Below, piece by piece: positions 45,301 to 56,743 of a stretch of DNA of 64,000 bases. The position numbers and the translations under genes are program-made. The notes under the pieces are model-generated. The model saw nothing but the letters and a program-made list of their open reading frames with translations. It had not been told where the DNA came from and did no database searches. The DNA is from Limnomonas spitsbergensis (taxonomy: Eukaryota; Chlorophyta; Chlorophyceae; Chlamydomonadales). Each line of letters starts with the position of its first letter. Within the stretch, counting starts at the first letter, position 1. Location of the stretch: positions 4,774,001 to 4,838,000 of the forward strand of contig JAYJMM010000116.1 of the NCBI GenBank assembly GCA_037349105.1, given 5' to 3'.

Positions 45301-48300
45301 GAGGGGGAGGGCGAGGGGCCTAAGCGGACAGGCAGAAGTCGGGGGCAGGAAGGAGGGCTTGAAGATGAAGTATTGATAATTCAGGGAGGGTGTCAGCACT
45401 ATCCTGTATCCCCCGCTAGACCCCAAAAGGGCCTTTTATTCGGCGCGGTATTCCCCCACCTCAGGTGACCTGGCAGGCGGCAATTTTCGCATTGCATAGC
45501 TGAATGAAACACAGCATTGTAAGACACACAGCTTTTTATTTGCAATGATCTAAGAGAGAGCACAGAGATCACGACTGAATGAATAGGCTGGCTGAGCGCG
45601 ACACCATGCAGCATTCAGTGCAACGAGGCGTTGAATCACATGAACACGACGTTTGGTCCAGACTGATCCAACTGAAAGCAGATCGACGCTACGCGCCTCG
45701 AAGCCTCACATCAGAGCTCGATTTTCCGAAACAAACTGCTCGGCTGAATATCTGGCCATATGCTCGGTATACCCCCGGGATCGTATAACCTTAACTTATT
45801 TCCCATACCAAAGAAGCTTCACGTCCCTTGCCCTTCCTCAGATTTCCATTCCTTTCCTTTTCCCACTCCTAACACCTAACCATGCTTGTCTGAATGCGAC
45901 CCGGGAGGGGTACTCCTGGCTGCTGATGCCCCCCCCGCTGACTTCCTGTCAACGCTTCCTTTAATTCCCCATCCTGCCCCTGAACCCTGACCACACTCGC
46001 CTGAATGTGACCCGGGAGGGGTACTCCTGGCTGCTGATGCCCCCCCCGCTGACTTCCTGTCAACGCTTCCGTTAATTCCCCATCCTGCCCCTGACCCCTG
46101 ACCACACTCGCCTGAATGTGACCCGGGAGGGGTGCTCTTGGCTGCTGCTCCTGCTGCCGATGCCAACTTTCTGTCAACACTGCCTTCCGCTGCCGATCGC
46201 CGATCAAAGCCAAATGGGGATGCACGTCCACTGCTAGTCTCGCCCTCGCTTGTCAGAGCCTAGGGCAGGGAAAAGAGGGGGAGGGAGGGACACTATTGAG
46301 ATAAAGTAGAGTGTAAGGAAGATAGGTTTGATGGCTTTAATGTCAAGTTCATAACAGCTAATAGTACTGGCGCAGGAGCCCCCCCCCCCCCCTCCCATCT
46401 GCATGGCTCTCCCTTGGATTTTTGCCCCCTTTCCGCTGCTGCTGCAACTGTCACCCTACTAGCACCTGACCCAACGATGGTCTTATAGCCCAGTCCAGCC
46501 CAGCCCAGTCATAACGCGTCATTGCGCAAGCCCAGAGGGCCCCCCGCTCCTACCAGCATGGCCTTCCTCTGCATATTTGCCCTTTGCTGCCGCTTCTGAT
46601 GGTCTCACCCTGCTGGGTCCCGACTCAATGATCGTGCTGAGGCCGCTCTCATCAATCATGTCATAGCTCAAGCGCAGCCCCCCCCCCTCCCCCCCCCTCC
46701 CTCCCTCATAGCTCTCACCCTGCTGGGTCCAGATTCAATGATGGTGCTGAGTCCGCTCTCATCAATGGTAATGGAGGCCTCCTTGATGGTACTCAGCTGC
46801 ATGCTCCTCAACAGATCAGGGGGAGCCACCTCCTGTGAAGGGGGACACAAGTGGCAGCACATCGCTGACTTAGATATAGTAGGAAGATCAAAACAATGTA
46901 CCTAGCTCAGTGTTGCTCGGACAGCGTATCATATCATCAATGTCCCCCTGCCCACACTTTTCATCAGCGTCCCCCCTGTCCACACTTTGCATCAGTACCA
47001 AGTTCAGTGTTGCTCAGACGGAGTATCATTTCAAGGTGGCTCATACCCGACAGGTCCCAGATTGAAAGCCCTGTTCAACAGACCGCCCCGCCCGAGTGTG
47101 ATCAGTGGGCACAAGCACAGTCTAGCGGGGCTAGGAGAGCTCAGATGTCACGAAGAATCAGTGAACCTTCAGTATCACTGAACCAGGAAACGACTAGAGG
47201 AGTGTTAAGAGCCCTTACCAAGGGATTCCCAACTGTGAGCAGTGGGCACAAACACAGTCTGTTGCCAGCCCTGATTCGTGGGAAGGGCCTGCCTGAAAGG
47301 CCCTCAAGCCCGACCCCCTAGGGGGGAAGAACCTTCCTCAACCCTTCGGATGGCCCAGGCAGCAAATCATCAGTTCCCACACTTTCCATCCACACTTTTA
47401 CACCCACCTCAGGGTGGAACCTGGATTGGGGTAGTGCTGACATGATGTGGTCTGCGCTGTGCGGGTCTTGCCCCTGCTGCTGCTGGGCTGTCCCGCCTCC
47501 TCCTCCCCCCTGCTGCTGTTGCTGCTGCATGGATGCGCGCAGGGAGCGTTGCATTTTGGCCTTACGATGCGACTGCTGCGACGAATTGACCGAATAAACA
47601 CTGAGTCCAGTCATGTTGTTGCTGTGACCTAGTCCCACAGCCTGTGCCAGGCAGGGGAGGAGGGCAAGGGGGTGGTATGAGTTCACACCAAGTCCAGTCA
47701 TGTGGCTGCTTGGTCCTAGCCCCACAGCCTGCGCAATCAGGGGAGGAGGGCAAGGGGGTGGAATGAGTTCACACGAAGTCCAGTCATGTGGCTGCGGTGA
47801 CCTAGTCTCACAGACTGTCATGATGGATCAGGTGATGGAGCAGGGCAGGGGGGGAGGGGTGAATATGCAGTGATGTCAGTCATGTGGCTGTTGTGATGAA
47901 AGTTTCATGCTAGTCCACAGGGCAGCCCGGTTCGGGAGCAGGGTAGGGCCGGGAATAGACCACAAGTATGCTAGTTGCATGCTAAGCTCACTGCCTGTCA
48001 AGACAGGGGAACTGGGAAGCAAGATAAAGGCTATAGTATACATTGTCGGCTGGACTATCAGCGTGATAGCCATGATCGTTTTTGATACAGCCACGCGGGA
48101 ACAGGAGCAAGTGTGGCTAGCTTGCGGTGTGGCCCATTAGCCTGTGTCCCAATGTCTGCTGATTTACCTGAGCTGCGCTGTTCTCCACACCCTCATGCCC
48201 CGGAAACAGGGGCATCCTCCCTTCCCCACCCCTCAGCCTTCTTTCTTGCCAGCCAGGGAGGGCATTGCTCACTTCCCTTCCCCTCTTTTTCACCTCTTCC

Positions 48301-51300
48301 TTTCTTGTCGGCCATAAGGGGGCATAGTCCCTTTCCCTTTCCCCCTGCTGCTTGTTTTTTTGCCGGCCAGCGTTGGACATTGTTCTTATTCACCCCACAT
48401 CTTTCTTCCCCTCTTTCTTGCCGGCCAGGGGGGGAGTTGTTAATTTCCCTTCCCCCTTTTCATTTCCTCTTTCATGCCGATTACCCACCTGTTTGGCCGC
48501 ATCCATGTCGGAGAATTCCACCTTGGACATTGTTCTTATTCACCCCTCTCTTTCTTCCCCTTTTTCATGCCGATGACCCACCTGTTTGGCCGCATCCAGG
48601 TCGAAGAATTCCACCTTGGACAGCTTCTTTTGAACCAGCTTGGCACCCTTCTTCAAGGAATGCAGCCTGAAGTACAAGGCAAGTCAGGGCAATCAGCTGG
48701 GTAGGGGGCGAGGGGGGTTCCTCCAGTCAGGGGCAATGAAGGTATGGCTCATTGCCTCCATGATGCGGGTGGGACTCCAAGGGGTTCCCCCAGTAAGCAG
48801 TGGGGGGCACTGATAAATGGGCATTACCCAGGGCATTAATGGGCATTAATGAACATTACCCGGGGCATTAATGGGCATTACCCGGGGCATTAATGGGCAT
48901 TACCTGAGGCATTAATGGGCATTACCTGAGGCATTAATGGGCATTACCTGAGGCATTAATGGGCATTACCCGGGGCATTAATGGGCATTACCTGAGGCAT
49001 TAATGGGCATTACCCGGGGCATTAATGGGCATTACCTGAGGCATTAATGGGCATTACCCGGGGCATTAATGGGCATTACCCAGGGCATTAATGGGCATTA
49101 ATGGGCATTACCCGGGGCATTAATAGGCATTAATGGGCATTAATGGGCATTACCCGGGGCATTAATGGGCATTACCCGGGGCATTAATGGGCATTACCTG
49201 AGGCATTAATGGGCATTACCCGGGGCATTAATGGGCATTACCTGAGGCATTAATGGGCATTACCTGAGGCATTAATGGGCATTACCCGGGGCATTAATGG
49301 GCAATACCCGGGGCATTAATGGGCATTAATGGGCATTACCCGGGGCATTAACCGCCAGTCCTCAAGAGCTCACCCACAAAGCCCTGTTGTGATCTTGGCC
49401 ACCGTCGGGATGTGTGGAGCCCCTGTGGTTGAGAGCATGCACCCTAAACCCTCACTCCAGCACCCACATGGAGGTGGGTGGGACCAGGTTGCAACCCTCA
49501 CTCCAGCACCCACATGGAGGTGGGTGGGCACAGGTTGCAACCCTCACTCCAGCACCCACATGGAGGTGGGTGGGACCAGGTTGCAACCCTCACTCCAGCA
49601 CCAATTACAGAGGTATGGTGATCTTTGGTGCCTTCAATGTGGGAGGTACCAGAGGGGTGCCGGGTTAAAGCGTCAGCCCTGATTCCCTGAACACCACACC
49701 CACACTGAGCTCTTGCAATCTTCACCCGCTTGTGTGCTGCCTGAGTGGTGCATGTTTTCTGCCCTAGACCCTCACACCATCACTCATATGGAGGTGTCCT
49801 GACCTTTGCCGCCTTCAATGTATCCCTCAAAACCCCACCCAAAATGCGCTGTTGTGATCTCCACCGCCGTCGAGGTTTGTGGAACCAGAGTGGTGCGGTT
49901 TTATGCCCTCAACCCTCGCTCTTGCACCCAAATGGAGGTGTCCTGCTTCTGGACTCCCTCAATGAGTCCCTCAACACCCCACCCACAATGAGTTGTTGTG
50001 ATCTTCACCACCGTCGAGGAGCACCGAGCCTGAGCGGTGCATCTCTGTTGAGCCCATGTGGTCGTGCATGTAGGCGCCACCACCGCTACCGTGGTGGCCT
50101 TGACCTGGTAGGTGTGAACAGTGTGGGGATGGTGTGAACGTGAACATTGGAAATTCACACATGTTGCTGTTCATGCTGGCCCAGTCAGTCCACGCAAGGC
50201 AGGGTCACCTAGGGTAGGGGTAAGAGAGACATCAGTATTGGGCTCATAGAAAAAATGCAGCTGTTCATGCCGGCCATGAGCCCAATCCATACCAGCTCTT
50301 CATCAGTCCACCTGGGTCATGGGTGAGAGAGAAACCCCTGGAGCCATACATGGGGAACAAACGCTGTCTGCATGGCACATGGCATATCTCTATGCCTTGA
50401 ACTGCAATATGATGGTGTGGCCCTGAGGAGCTAAGGTGGTGCTGCCAGCGAGTTCAGGGCTGACCCAAGGCGTTTAATTGTAACGATAAAAAATAAAATG
50501 ATAAAATGTGTCACCGCATTCATATCCTTGGCAGCAGCCCGTCCGTAACAGTCTCAGTCTAGACCAGCTGCTGTTCACTGGTGAGAGAACGCACCTTCCA
50601 CACTATCTCGTAGTCCTTGTTTGCCCGATGCTGCGTATGAACATGTGAGAGGGGTGTGTGATACTCTAGGGGAAAAAGGTGACAATCTGGGGACTCAAGT
50701 GATAATGTGTGGCAATGTGTGGAATCAGCTGGAAAGTTGTGAAATCTAGTGACCATGTGTGGCAATGTGTGGACTCACGTGACACTGTGCGGCGATTCGT
50801 GGGTGACAGGGTGCTGGCCAGACCTAATGAGGGGAGAGAGGGGGGGGAAGGGGGGGGGAGGGGACATTAATCAGTACAGGAGGAGGAGGAAGGTCAATCT
50901 CTGCCTGATAAGGGGTGAGAGGGAAGAGGGGCAGGGATCAGGGGGGCAGAGCATCAGGAGGACGCGTCCCCTCTGTCACCAATCCCTGGTAGCAGTACAG
51001 TCACACGAAGTGCATCTGCTAGCAGTACGGTCGAACTACGTGCAGCAGCTAGCAGTTTGGTAATACTTAGTGCAACAGCCAGCAGTACTGCCACACTACT
51101 GACAGCAATGCGCATCACAGTGACACATCACAGGGAGCTGCAAGGCCGTTGTCTCGGTATTAGGCGAGTGGCAGCCATTGGCAACCAGTAGGGGGAGTCG
51201 AAAGGCATTCGGACTGGCGATTTCAGCATACAAACTGGCCGAAAGAAGTTGGGGCGCCGAGGGCGCGAGCCCATAATATCCAGTTCTCACACAGTGGGCT

Positions 51301-51439
51301 CCTAGAAGATAATTTAAAATCAGAAATACGGCACCGGGCGCTCCATCACTCACTTCCCACTTGGAGGGTGGAGTCCAGTATGGACATCTTGCGCGCCTTG
51401 CCTGGGGTGACCGGATGTGGGTCGATAACGGAGCCAGAC
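42362..51439 (-). CDS. Unrecognised Gln/Gly/Ser-rich protein, about 10 exons, 5' end missing
   Basis: Exons in transcript order: 51439-51354, 50630-50595, 50104-49987, 48666-48582, 47641-47408, 46832-46719, 46260 to about 46115, about 44920-43714, 43201-42853, 42498-42362 (TAA stop at 42364-42362). GT-AG sites and phases agree at every clearly bounded junction, including the 36-bp micro-exon. About 830 residues are read. Segments in order: ARKMSILDSTLQVG, a His/Gly stretch (GGGAYMHDHMGSTEMHRSGS), a basic helix-like stretch (LKKGAKLVQKKLSKVEFFDL), a poly-Gln/Gly exon, an acidic/Ser exon (STIKEASITIDESG), a long exon of Gln runs with two HPWMQQQ blocks and repeated DWIPLP, and a Gly/Ser-rich C terminus. 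No enzymatic domain or membrane segment is seen; it is probably a disordered scaffold or regulatory protein. The first exon lies upstream of 51,439 and was not found. Confidence 0.72.
42596..42760 (-). pseudogene. Decayed dispersed copy of the poly-Gln exon
   Basis: Positions 42,640-42,760 match 47,515-47,625 (the middle of exon 47641-47408): a run of CTG triplets, GCATGGATGC, TTGCAT-TTGGCC, GACTGCTGCGAC and CCAGTCATGTTGTTGCT in the same order with many substitutions. It sits in the last intron of the same gene, about 4.9 kb downstream of its source. Confidence 0.8.
43395..43713. repeat. 53-bp minisatellite made of an exon 3' end plus donor
   Basis: About six copies abutting the large Gln-rich exon. 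On the gene strand each holds CCCGAGGAGGGGTCGG then GTGATGAGGGTTTAGGG, mirroring the true junction CCTGAGGAGGAGCCAG|GTGATGAGG. The intronic part includes a telomere-like GGGTTTAGGG. Confidence 0.94.
44200..44470. repeat. CAG/CTG-rich coding microsatellite (poly-Gln)
   Basis: Several interrupted CAG/CAA runs on the minus strand encode Gln tracts of up to about 15 residues within the large exon of the Gln-rich gene. Mixed CAA/CAG usage makes the runs less slippage-prone than pure CAG. Confidence 0.9.
45888..46170. repeat. About 100-bp tandem repeat of an exon 3' part
   Basis: Three copies share GACCCGGGAGGGGTACTCCT and TGACTTCCTGTCAACGCTTC (plus strand). On the gene strand they copy the end of exon 46260-46115 (SVDRKLASAAG ... 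STPPG) plus the following intron. Confidence 0.9.
46595..46718. repeat. Duplicate of an exon 3' end plus donor
   Basis: At 46,600-46,665 the gene strand reads ATTGATGAGAGCGGCCTCAG, then GGACCCAGCAGG and a GTGAGAC donor, a diverged copy of the end of exon 46832-46719 (DESGLSTIIESGPSR). It is separated from the real junction by C-rich sequence. Confidence 0.92.
47642..47825. repeat. 94-bp repeat of an acceptor plus exon 5' end
   Basis: Two extra copies upstream of exon 47641-47408 carry, on the gene strand, GCTGTGGG-CTAGG, then an AGCAAC/AGCCACATGACTGGACT stretch: the acceptor and first 45 or so bases of the exon (AVGLGHSNNMTGL). Confidence 0.92.
48470..48581. repeat. 112-bp duplicate of an exon 3' end plus donor
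   Basis: The gene strand at 48,495-48,535 reads TCCAAGGTGGAATTCTCCGA, then GATGCGGCCAAACAG and a GTGGGTAATCGG donor. This copies the end of exon 48666-48582 (SKVEFFDLDAAKQ). Confidence 0.93.
48811..49352. repeat. 22-bp minisatellite in intron
   Basis: About 24 copies of units composed of GGGCATTACCCGGGGCATTA plus AT, with a CCTGAGG variant. Located between exons 50104-49987 and 48666-48582. Confidence 0.96.
49440..49605. repeat. 47-bp tandem repeat, about 3.5 copies
   Basis: Units contain CCCTCACTCCAGCACCCACA and TGGAGGTGGGTGGG. Confidence 0.93.
49640..49986. repeat. Degenerate repeats of an exon 3' end plus donor
   Basis: Decayed copies of the end of exon 50104-49987 (VLLDGGEDHNNS plus a GTGGGTGGGG donor) lie at about 49,835-49,880 and near 49,690. 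A further trace (TTGTGATCTTGGCCACCGTC) is at 49,387. Confidence 0.8.
50989..51105. repeat. About 33-bp degenerate tandem repeat, 4 copies
   Basis: Units contain AGCAGTA-GGTC and ACTACGTGCAGCAGCT-like sequence. Confidence 0.75.
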
Positions 51440-51725
51440 CTGCACAGAATGCGTTCAAACACAAGATTTATTCATAGGTGAAGGACCGTATTCTTAGCTT
51501 CAGTGTAAGCTATCTTTTTATTTTCTGGCTGGCTTCATTATGACCAAGTTTCCAACCATATTGATCCCAGTGTAAAGATGCTGAATCACCCCTCATCTGC
51601 CAACCAGGGGGACAGCAGTAATGGCCTATTGCCACAAACCCTGAACCCTGACACAATAACCAAAAAATCCTTCAGGTATGAACTAGGCGAGCTGCAGCCG
51701 AGCCTTGAAAAAATAAAGATGTGCA

Positions 51726-53930
51726 TGCTGGGTCTGCCTGTTTCAGGTGCTGGGTCCGCCTGTCTCAGGTGCTGGGTCCGCCTATCTCAGGTGCTGGGTC
51801 CGCCTGTCTCAGGTGCTGGGTCCGCCTATCTCAGGTGCTGGGTCCGCCTGTCTCAGGTGCTGGGTCCGCCTATCTCAGGTGCTGGGTCTGCCTGTCTCAG
51901 GTGCTGGGTCCGCCTATCTCAGGTGCTGGGTCCGCCTGTCTCAGGTGCTGGGTCCGCCTGTCTCAGGTGCTGGGGCCGCCTATCTCAGGTGCTGGGTCCG
52001 CCTATCTCAGGTGCTGGGTCCGCCTGTCTCAGGTGCTGGGTCTGCCTGTTTCAGGTGCTGGGTCCGTCTATCTCAGGTGCTGGGTCCCCCTGTCTCAGGT
52101 GCTGGGTCCGCCTATTTCAGGTGCTGGGTCCGCCTATCTCAGGTGCTGGGTCCGCCTATCTCAGGTGCTGGGTCCGCCTGTCTCAGGTGCTGGGTCCGCC
52201 TGTCTCAGGTGCTGGGTCCGCCTGTCTCAGGTGCTGGGTCTGCCTGTTTCAGGTGCTGGGTCCGCCTATCTCAGGTGCTGGGTCCGCCTATCTCAGGTGC
52301 TGGGTCCGCCTATCTCAGGTGCTGGGTCCGCCTGTCTCAGGTGCTGGGTCCGCCTGTCTCAGGTGCTGGGTCTGCCTGTTTCAGGTGCTGGGTCCGCCTA
52401 TCTCAGGTGCTGGGTCCGCCTGTCTCAGGTGCTGGGTCTGCCTGTTTCAGGTGCTGGGTCCGCCTATCTCAGGTGCTGGGTCCGCCTGTCTCAGGTGCTG
52501 GGTCCGCCTGTTTCAGGTGCTGGGTCCGCCTATCTCAGGTGCTGGGTCCGCCTATCTCAGGTGCTGGGTCCGCCTGTCTCAGGTGCTGGGTCTGCCTGTT
52601 TCAGGTGCTGGGTCCGCCTATCTCAGGTGCTGGGTCCGCCTGTCTCAGGTGCTGGGTCCGCCTGTTTCAGGTGCTGGGTCCGCCTATCTCAGGTGCTGGG
52701 TCCGCCTATCTCAGGTGCTGGGTCCGCCTGTCTCAGGTGCTGGGTCCGCCTGTCTCAGGTGCTGGGTCCGCCTGTCTCAGGTGCTGGGTCTGCCTGTTTC
52801 AGGTGCTGGGTCCGCCTATCTCAGGTGCTGGGTCCGCCTATCTCAGGTGCTGGGTCCGCCTATCTCAAGTGCTGGGTCCGCCTGTCTCAGGTGCTGGGTC
52901 CGCCTGTCTCAGGTGCTGGGTCTGCCTGTTTCAGGTGCTGGGTCCGCCTATCTCAGGTGCTGGGTCCGCCTGTCTCAGGTGCTGGGTCTGCCTGTTTCAG
53001 GTGCTGGGTCCGCCTATCTCAGGTGCTGGGTCCGCCTGTCTCAGGTGCTGGGTCCGCCTGTTTCAGGTGCTGGGTCCGCCTATCTCAGGTGCTGGGTCCG
53101 CCTATCTCAGGTGCTGGGTCCGCCTGTCTCAGGTGCTGGGTCTGCCTGTTTCAGGTGCTGGGTCCGCCTATCTCAGGATCTGGGTCCGCCTATCTCAGTT
53201 GCTGGGTCCGCCTGTTTCAGGTGCTGGGTCCGCCTATCTCAGGTGCTGGGTCCGCCTATCTCAGGTGCTGGGTCCGCCTATCTCAGGTGCTGGGTCCGCC
53301 TGTCTCAGGTGCTGGGTCCGCCTATCTCAGGTGCTGGGTCCGCCTGTCTCAGGTGCTGGGTCCGCCTGTTTCAGGTGCTGGGTCCGCCTATCTCAGGTGC
53401 TGGGTCCGCCTATCTCAGGTGCTGGGTCCGCCTGTCTCAGGTGCTGGGTCCGCCTGTCTCAGGTGCTGGGTCCGCCTGTCTCAGGTGCTGGGTCCGCCTG
53501 TCTCAGGTGCTGGATCCGCCTATCTCAGGTGCTGGGTCCGCCTATATATCTCAGATGCTGGGTCCGCCTATCTCAGGTGCTGGGTCCGCCTGTCTCAGGT
53601 GCTGGGTCCGCCTGTCTCAGGTGCTGGGTCCGCCTGTCTCAGGTGCTGGGTCCGCCTGTCTCAGGTGCTGGGTCCGCCTGTCTCAGGTGCTGGGTCCGCC
53701 TGTCTCAGGTGCTGGGCCCGCCTATGTCAGGTGCTGGGTCCGCCTATCTCAGGTGCTGGGTCCGCCTATCTCAGGTGCTGGGTCCGCCTGTCTCAGGTGC
53801 TGGGTCCGCCTGTCTCAGGTGCTGGGTCCGCCTGTCGCAGGTGCTGGGTCCGCCTATCTCAGGTGCTGGGTCCGCCTATCTCAGGTGCTGGGTCCGCCTA
53901 TCTCAGGTGCTGTGTCCGCCTATCTTAGGT
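51726..53930. repeat. 22-bp minisatellite, about 100 copies
   Basis: Units of GGTGCTGGGTCCGCC, TATCTCA or TGTCTCA. Each junction reads CTCAG|GTGCTGGG, so every unit carries both an acceptor-like CAG and a donor-like GT. Since 22 is not a multiple of three and the unit has no plus-strand stop, all three plus frames stay open for 735-789 codons; these are treated as artefacts. Confidence 0.97.
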
Positions 53931-54059
53931 GGCGTCATGCACATTAAAGGCTCTTCACTAGTTGAGCTCTCAGCCAGTGAAGAGCCAATAGCCACCATCC
54001 ACCATGGGTGCAATGTCATTGACTGTTTGAGCTCTCAGCCACCCTGGGATTTTAGCTTC

Positions 54060-56057
54060 AATGCCCCCCTGCGGTGCAAATGATTGCATCCATGAATGCC
54101 CCCTGCGGTGCAAATGACTGCGTCCATGAATGCCCCCCTGCGGTGCAAATGACTGCATCCATGAATGCCCCCTGCGGTGCAAATGATTGCATCCATGAAT
54201 GCCCCCCTGCGGTGCAAATGATTGCATCCATGAATGCCCCCCTGCGGTGCAAATGACTGCATCCATGAATGCCCCCCTGCGGTGCAAATGACTGCATCCA
54301 TGAATGTCCCCTGCGGTGCAAATGACTGCATCCATGAATGCCCCCCTGCGGTGCAAATGACTGCATCCATGAATGCCCCCCTGCGGTGCAAATGACTGCA
54401 TCCATGAATGCCCCCCTGCGGTGCAAATGACTGCATCCATGAATGCCCCCTGCGGTGCAAATGACTGCATCCATGAATGCCCCCTGCGGTGCAAATGACT
54501 GCATCCATGAATGCCCCCTGCGGTGCAAATGATTGCATCCATGAATGCCCCCCTGCGGTGCAAGTGACTGCATCCATGAATGCCCCCATGCGGTGCAAAT
54601 GACTGCATCCATGAATGCCCCCTGCGGTGCAAATGACTGCATCCATGAATGCCCCCTGCGGTGCAAATGATTGCATCCATGAATGCCCCCCTGCGGTGCA
54701 AATGACTGCATCCATGAATGCCCCCCTGCGGTGCAAATGACTGCATCCATGAATGCCCCCCTGCGGTGCAAATGACTGCATCCATGAATGTCCCCTGCGG
54801 TGCAAATGACTGCATCCATGAATGCCCCCTGCGGTGCAAATGACTGCATCCATGAATGCCCCCCTGCGGTGCAAATGACTGCATCCATGAATGCCCCCTA
54901 CGGTGCAAATGACTGCATCCATGAATGCCCCCCTGCGGTGCAAATGATTGCATCCATGAATGCCCCCCTGCGGTGCAAATGACTGCATCCATGAATTCCC
55001 CCTGCGGTGCAAATGATTGCATCCATGAATGCCCCCCTGCGGTGCAAATGACTGCATCCATGAATGCCCCCTGCGGTGCAAATGACTGCATCCATGAATG
55101 CCCCCCTGCGGTGCAAATGACTGCATCCATGAATGCCCCCCTGCGGTGCAAATGACTGCATCCATGAATGTCCCCTGCGGTGCAAATGACTGCATCCATG
55201 AATGCCCCCTGCGGTGCAAATGACTGCATCCATGAATGCCCCCCTGCGGTGCAAATGACTGCATCCATGAATGCCCCCTACGGTGCAAATGACTGCATCC
55301 ATGAATGCCCCCCTGCGGTGCAAATGATTGCATCCATGAATGCCCCCCTGCGGTGCAAATGACTGCATCCATGAATTCCCCCTGCGGTGCAAATGATTGC
55401 ATCCATGAATGCCCCCCTGCGGTGCAAATGACTGCATCCATGAATGCCCCCTGCGGTGCAAATGACTGCATCCATGAATGCCCCCCTGCGGTGCAAATGA
55501 CTGCATCCATGAATGCCCCCCTGCGGTGCAAATGACTGCATCCATGAATGTCCCCTGCGGTGCAAATGATTGCATCCATGAATGCCCCCCTGCGGTGCAA
55601 ATGATTGCATCCATGAATGCCCCCCTGCGGTGCAAATGACTGCATCCATGAATGCCCCCTGCGGTGCAAATGACTGCATCCATGAATGTCCCCTGCGGTG
55701 CAAATGATTGCATCCATGAATGCCCCCCTGCGGTGCAAATGATTGCATCCATGAATGCCCCCCTGCGGTGCAAATGACTGCATCCATGAATGTCCCCTGC
55801 GGTGCAAATGATTGCATCCATGAATGCCCCATGCGGTGCAAATGATTGCATCCATGAATGCCCCCCTGCGGTGCAAATGACTGCATCCATGAATGCCCCC
55901 CTGCGGTGCAAATGACTGCATCCATGAATGTCCCCTGCGGTGCAAATGACTGCATCCATGAATGTCCCCTGCGGTGCAAATGACTGCATCCATGAATGCC
56001 CCCTGCGGTGCAAATGATTGCATCCATGAATGCCCCCCTGCGGTGCAAATGACTGCA
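54060..56057. repeat. 34/35-bp satellite array 2 (left of the retrotransposon)
   Basis: About 58 units of the same satellite as 10.6-20.6 kb, mostly the TGCGGTGCAA form with ATGATTGC and GAATGTCC variants. The array is cut at CTGCA (56053-56057) by the LTR element and resumes at 62,075. Confidence 0.97.
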
Positions 56058-56482
56058 TGAAGTGATCTACTGCCCGGGAGGGGACAAAGACTACTGATAC
56101 TAGGCTAGAGGCTGGGCTGGAAGACTAGGGAGGCGCACGTGGTGCGTGGGAGCTATGTCGACTCCGGGACTGGGGCGTTGGCTGAAAGGTTTGCAAGTGG
56201 GAGCCAAGTATTGAGCTTGGTAGAATGAACTTATCTCTGTCGAGAGACTCCCGGTTTACTAGCGGGGCGCACTTATGTAGGCGCTCGGCAGATGGCAAGC
56301 CCGGATAAGGCTCTAAAGGCTGGAAGGTTCATGTCGTACAACCGAAGGTTGTTAGAGATCTTAACGACACGCAACTGCTCTCACACTGTTAGCTACGCAG
56401 TGTGACAACGGTTGTGTTCGCGTACTGGATACTAGGAGACATGTACTGAGTTAACTGGACTGGGGGGTCCAAGACCACTACA
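56058..56482 (-). repeat. 3' LTR of the chromovirus
   Basis: 425 bp. In plus-strand coordinates it begins TGAAGTGATC and ends CCACTACA. It differs from the 5' LTR at 56,060 (A versus T), the only difference I found by eye. Confidence 0.95.
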
Positions 56483-56743
56483 CACCTCCCCCTTTGCTGC
56501 GTGCATAACGCGCTGCAAGGAGCGTAGGCTGTAGCGACTTGTAGCTGGATAACTCGGCTGGTAAGACAGGGATTAATCTTGTAAATTTACATGACTTGAC
56601 ACGATTTTTTTTTTTCATTTGCTAGGCTGGATTTTAATTCTGCTTGGCAAGATCTGGAGAGAATAGTCTGGGCTAGGCTGGTAAATAAGAGACACTTGGA
56701 CAGTGTTAAATATGTTCCCTTAATGACAAGGAAGGCTGCAACA

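Noticed and set aside
50595..50630. Micro-exon read as HRANKDYEIVWK
   Set aside because: That frame looks protein-like but does not fit the phases of the flanking exons; the phase-consistent reading starts TSGKQGLRDSVE.
20921..54045. Shared 13-bp TGAGCTCTCAGC-type sequence near satellite edges (20,921; 53,960; 54,029)
   Set aside because: Too short to establish a common satellite boundary; likely chance or part of a small local duplication.
51578..54083. Three overlapping plus-strand frames of 735-789 codons
   Set aside because: All three frames of a 22-bp repeat stay open; the encoded peptide is the same repeat in each, with no independent evidence of coding.
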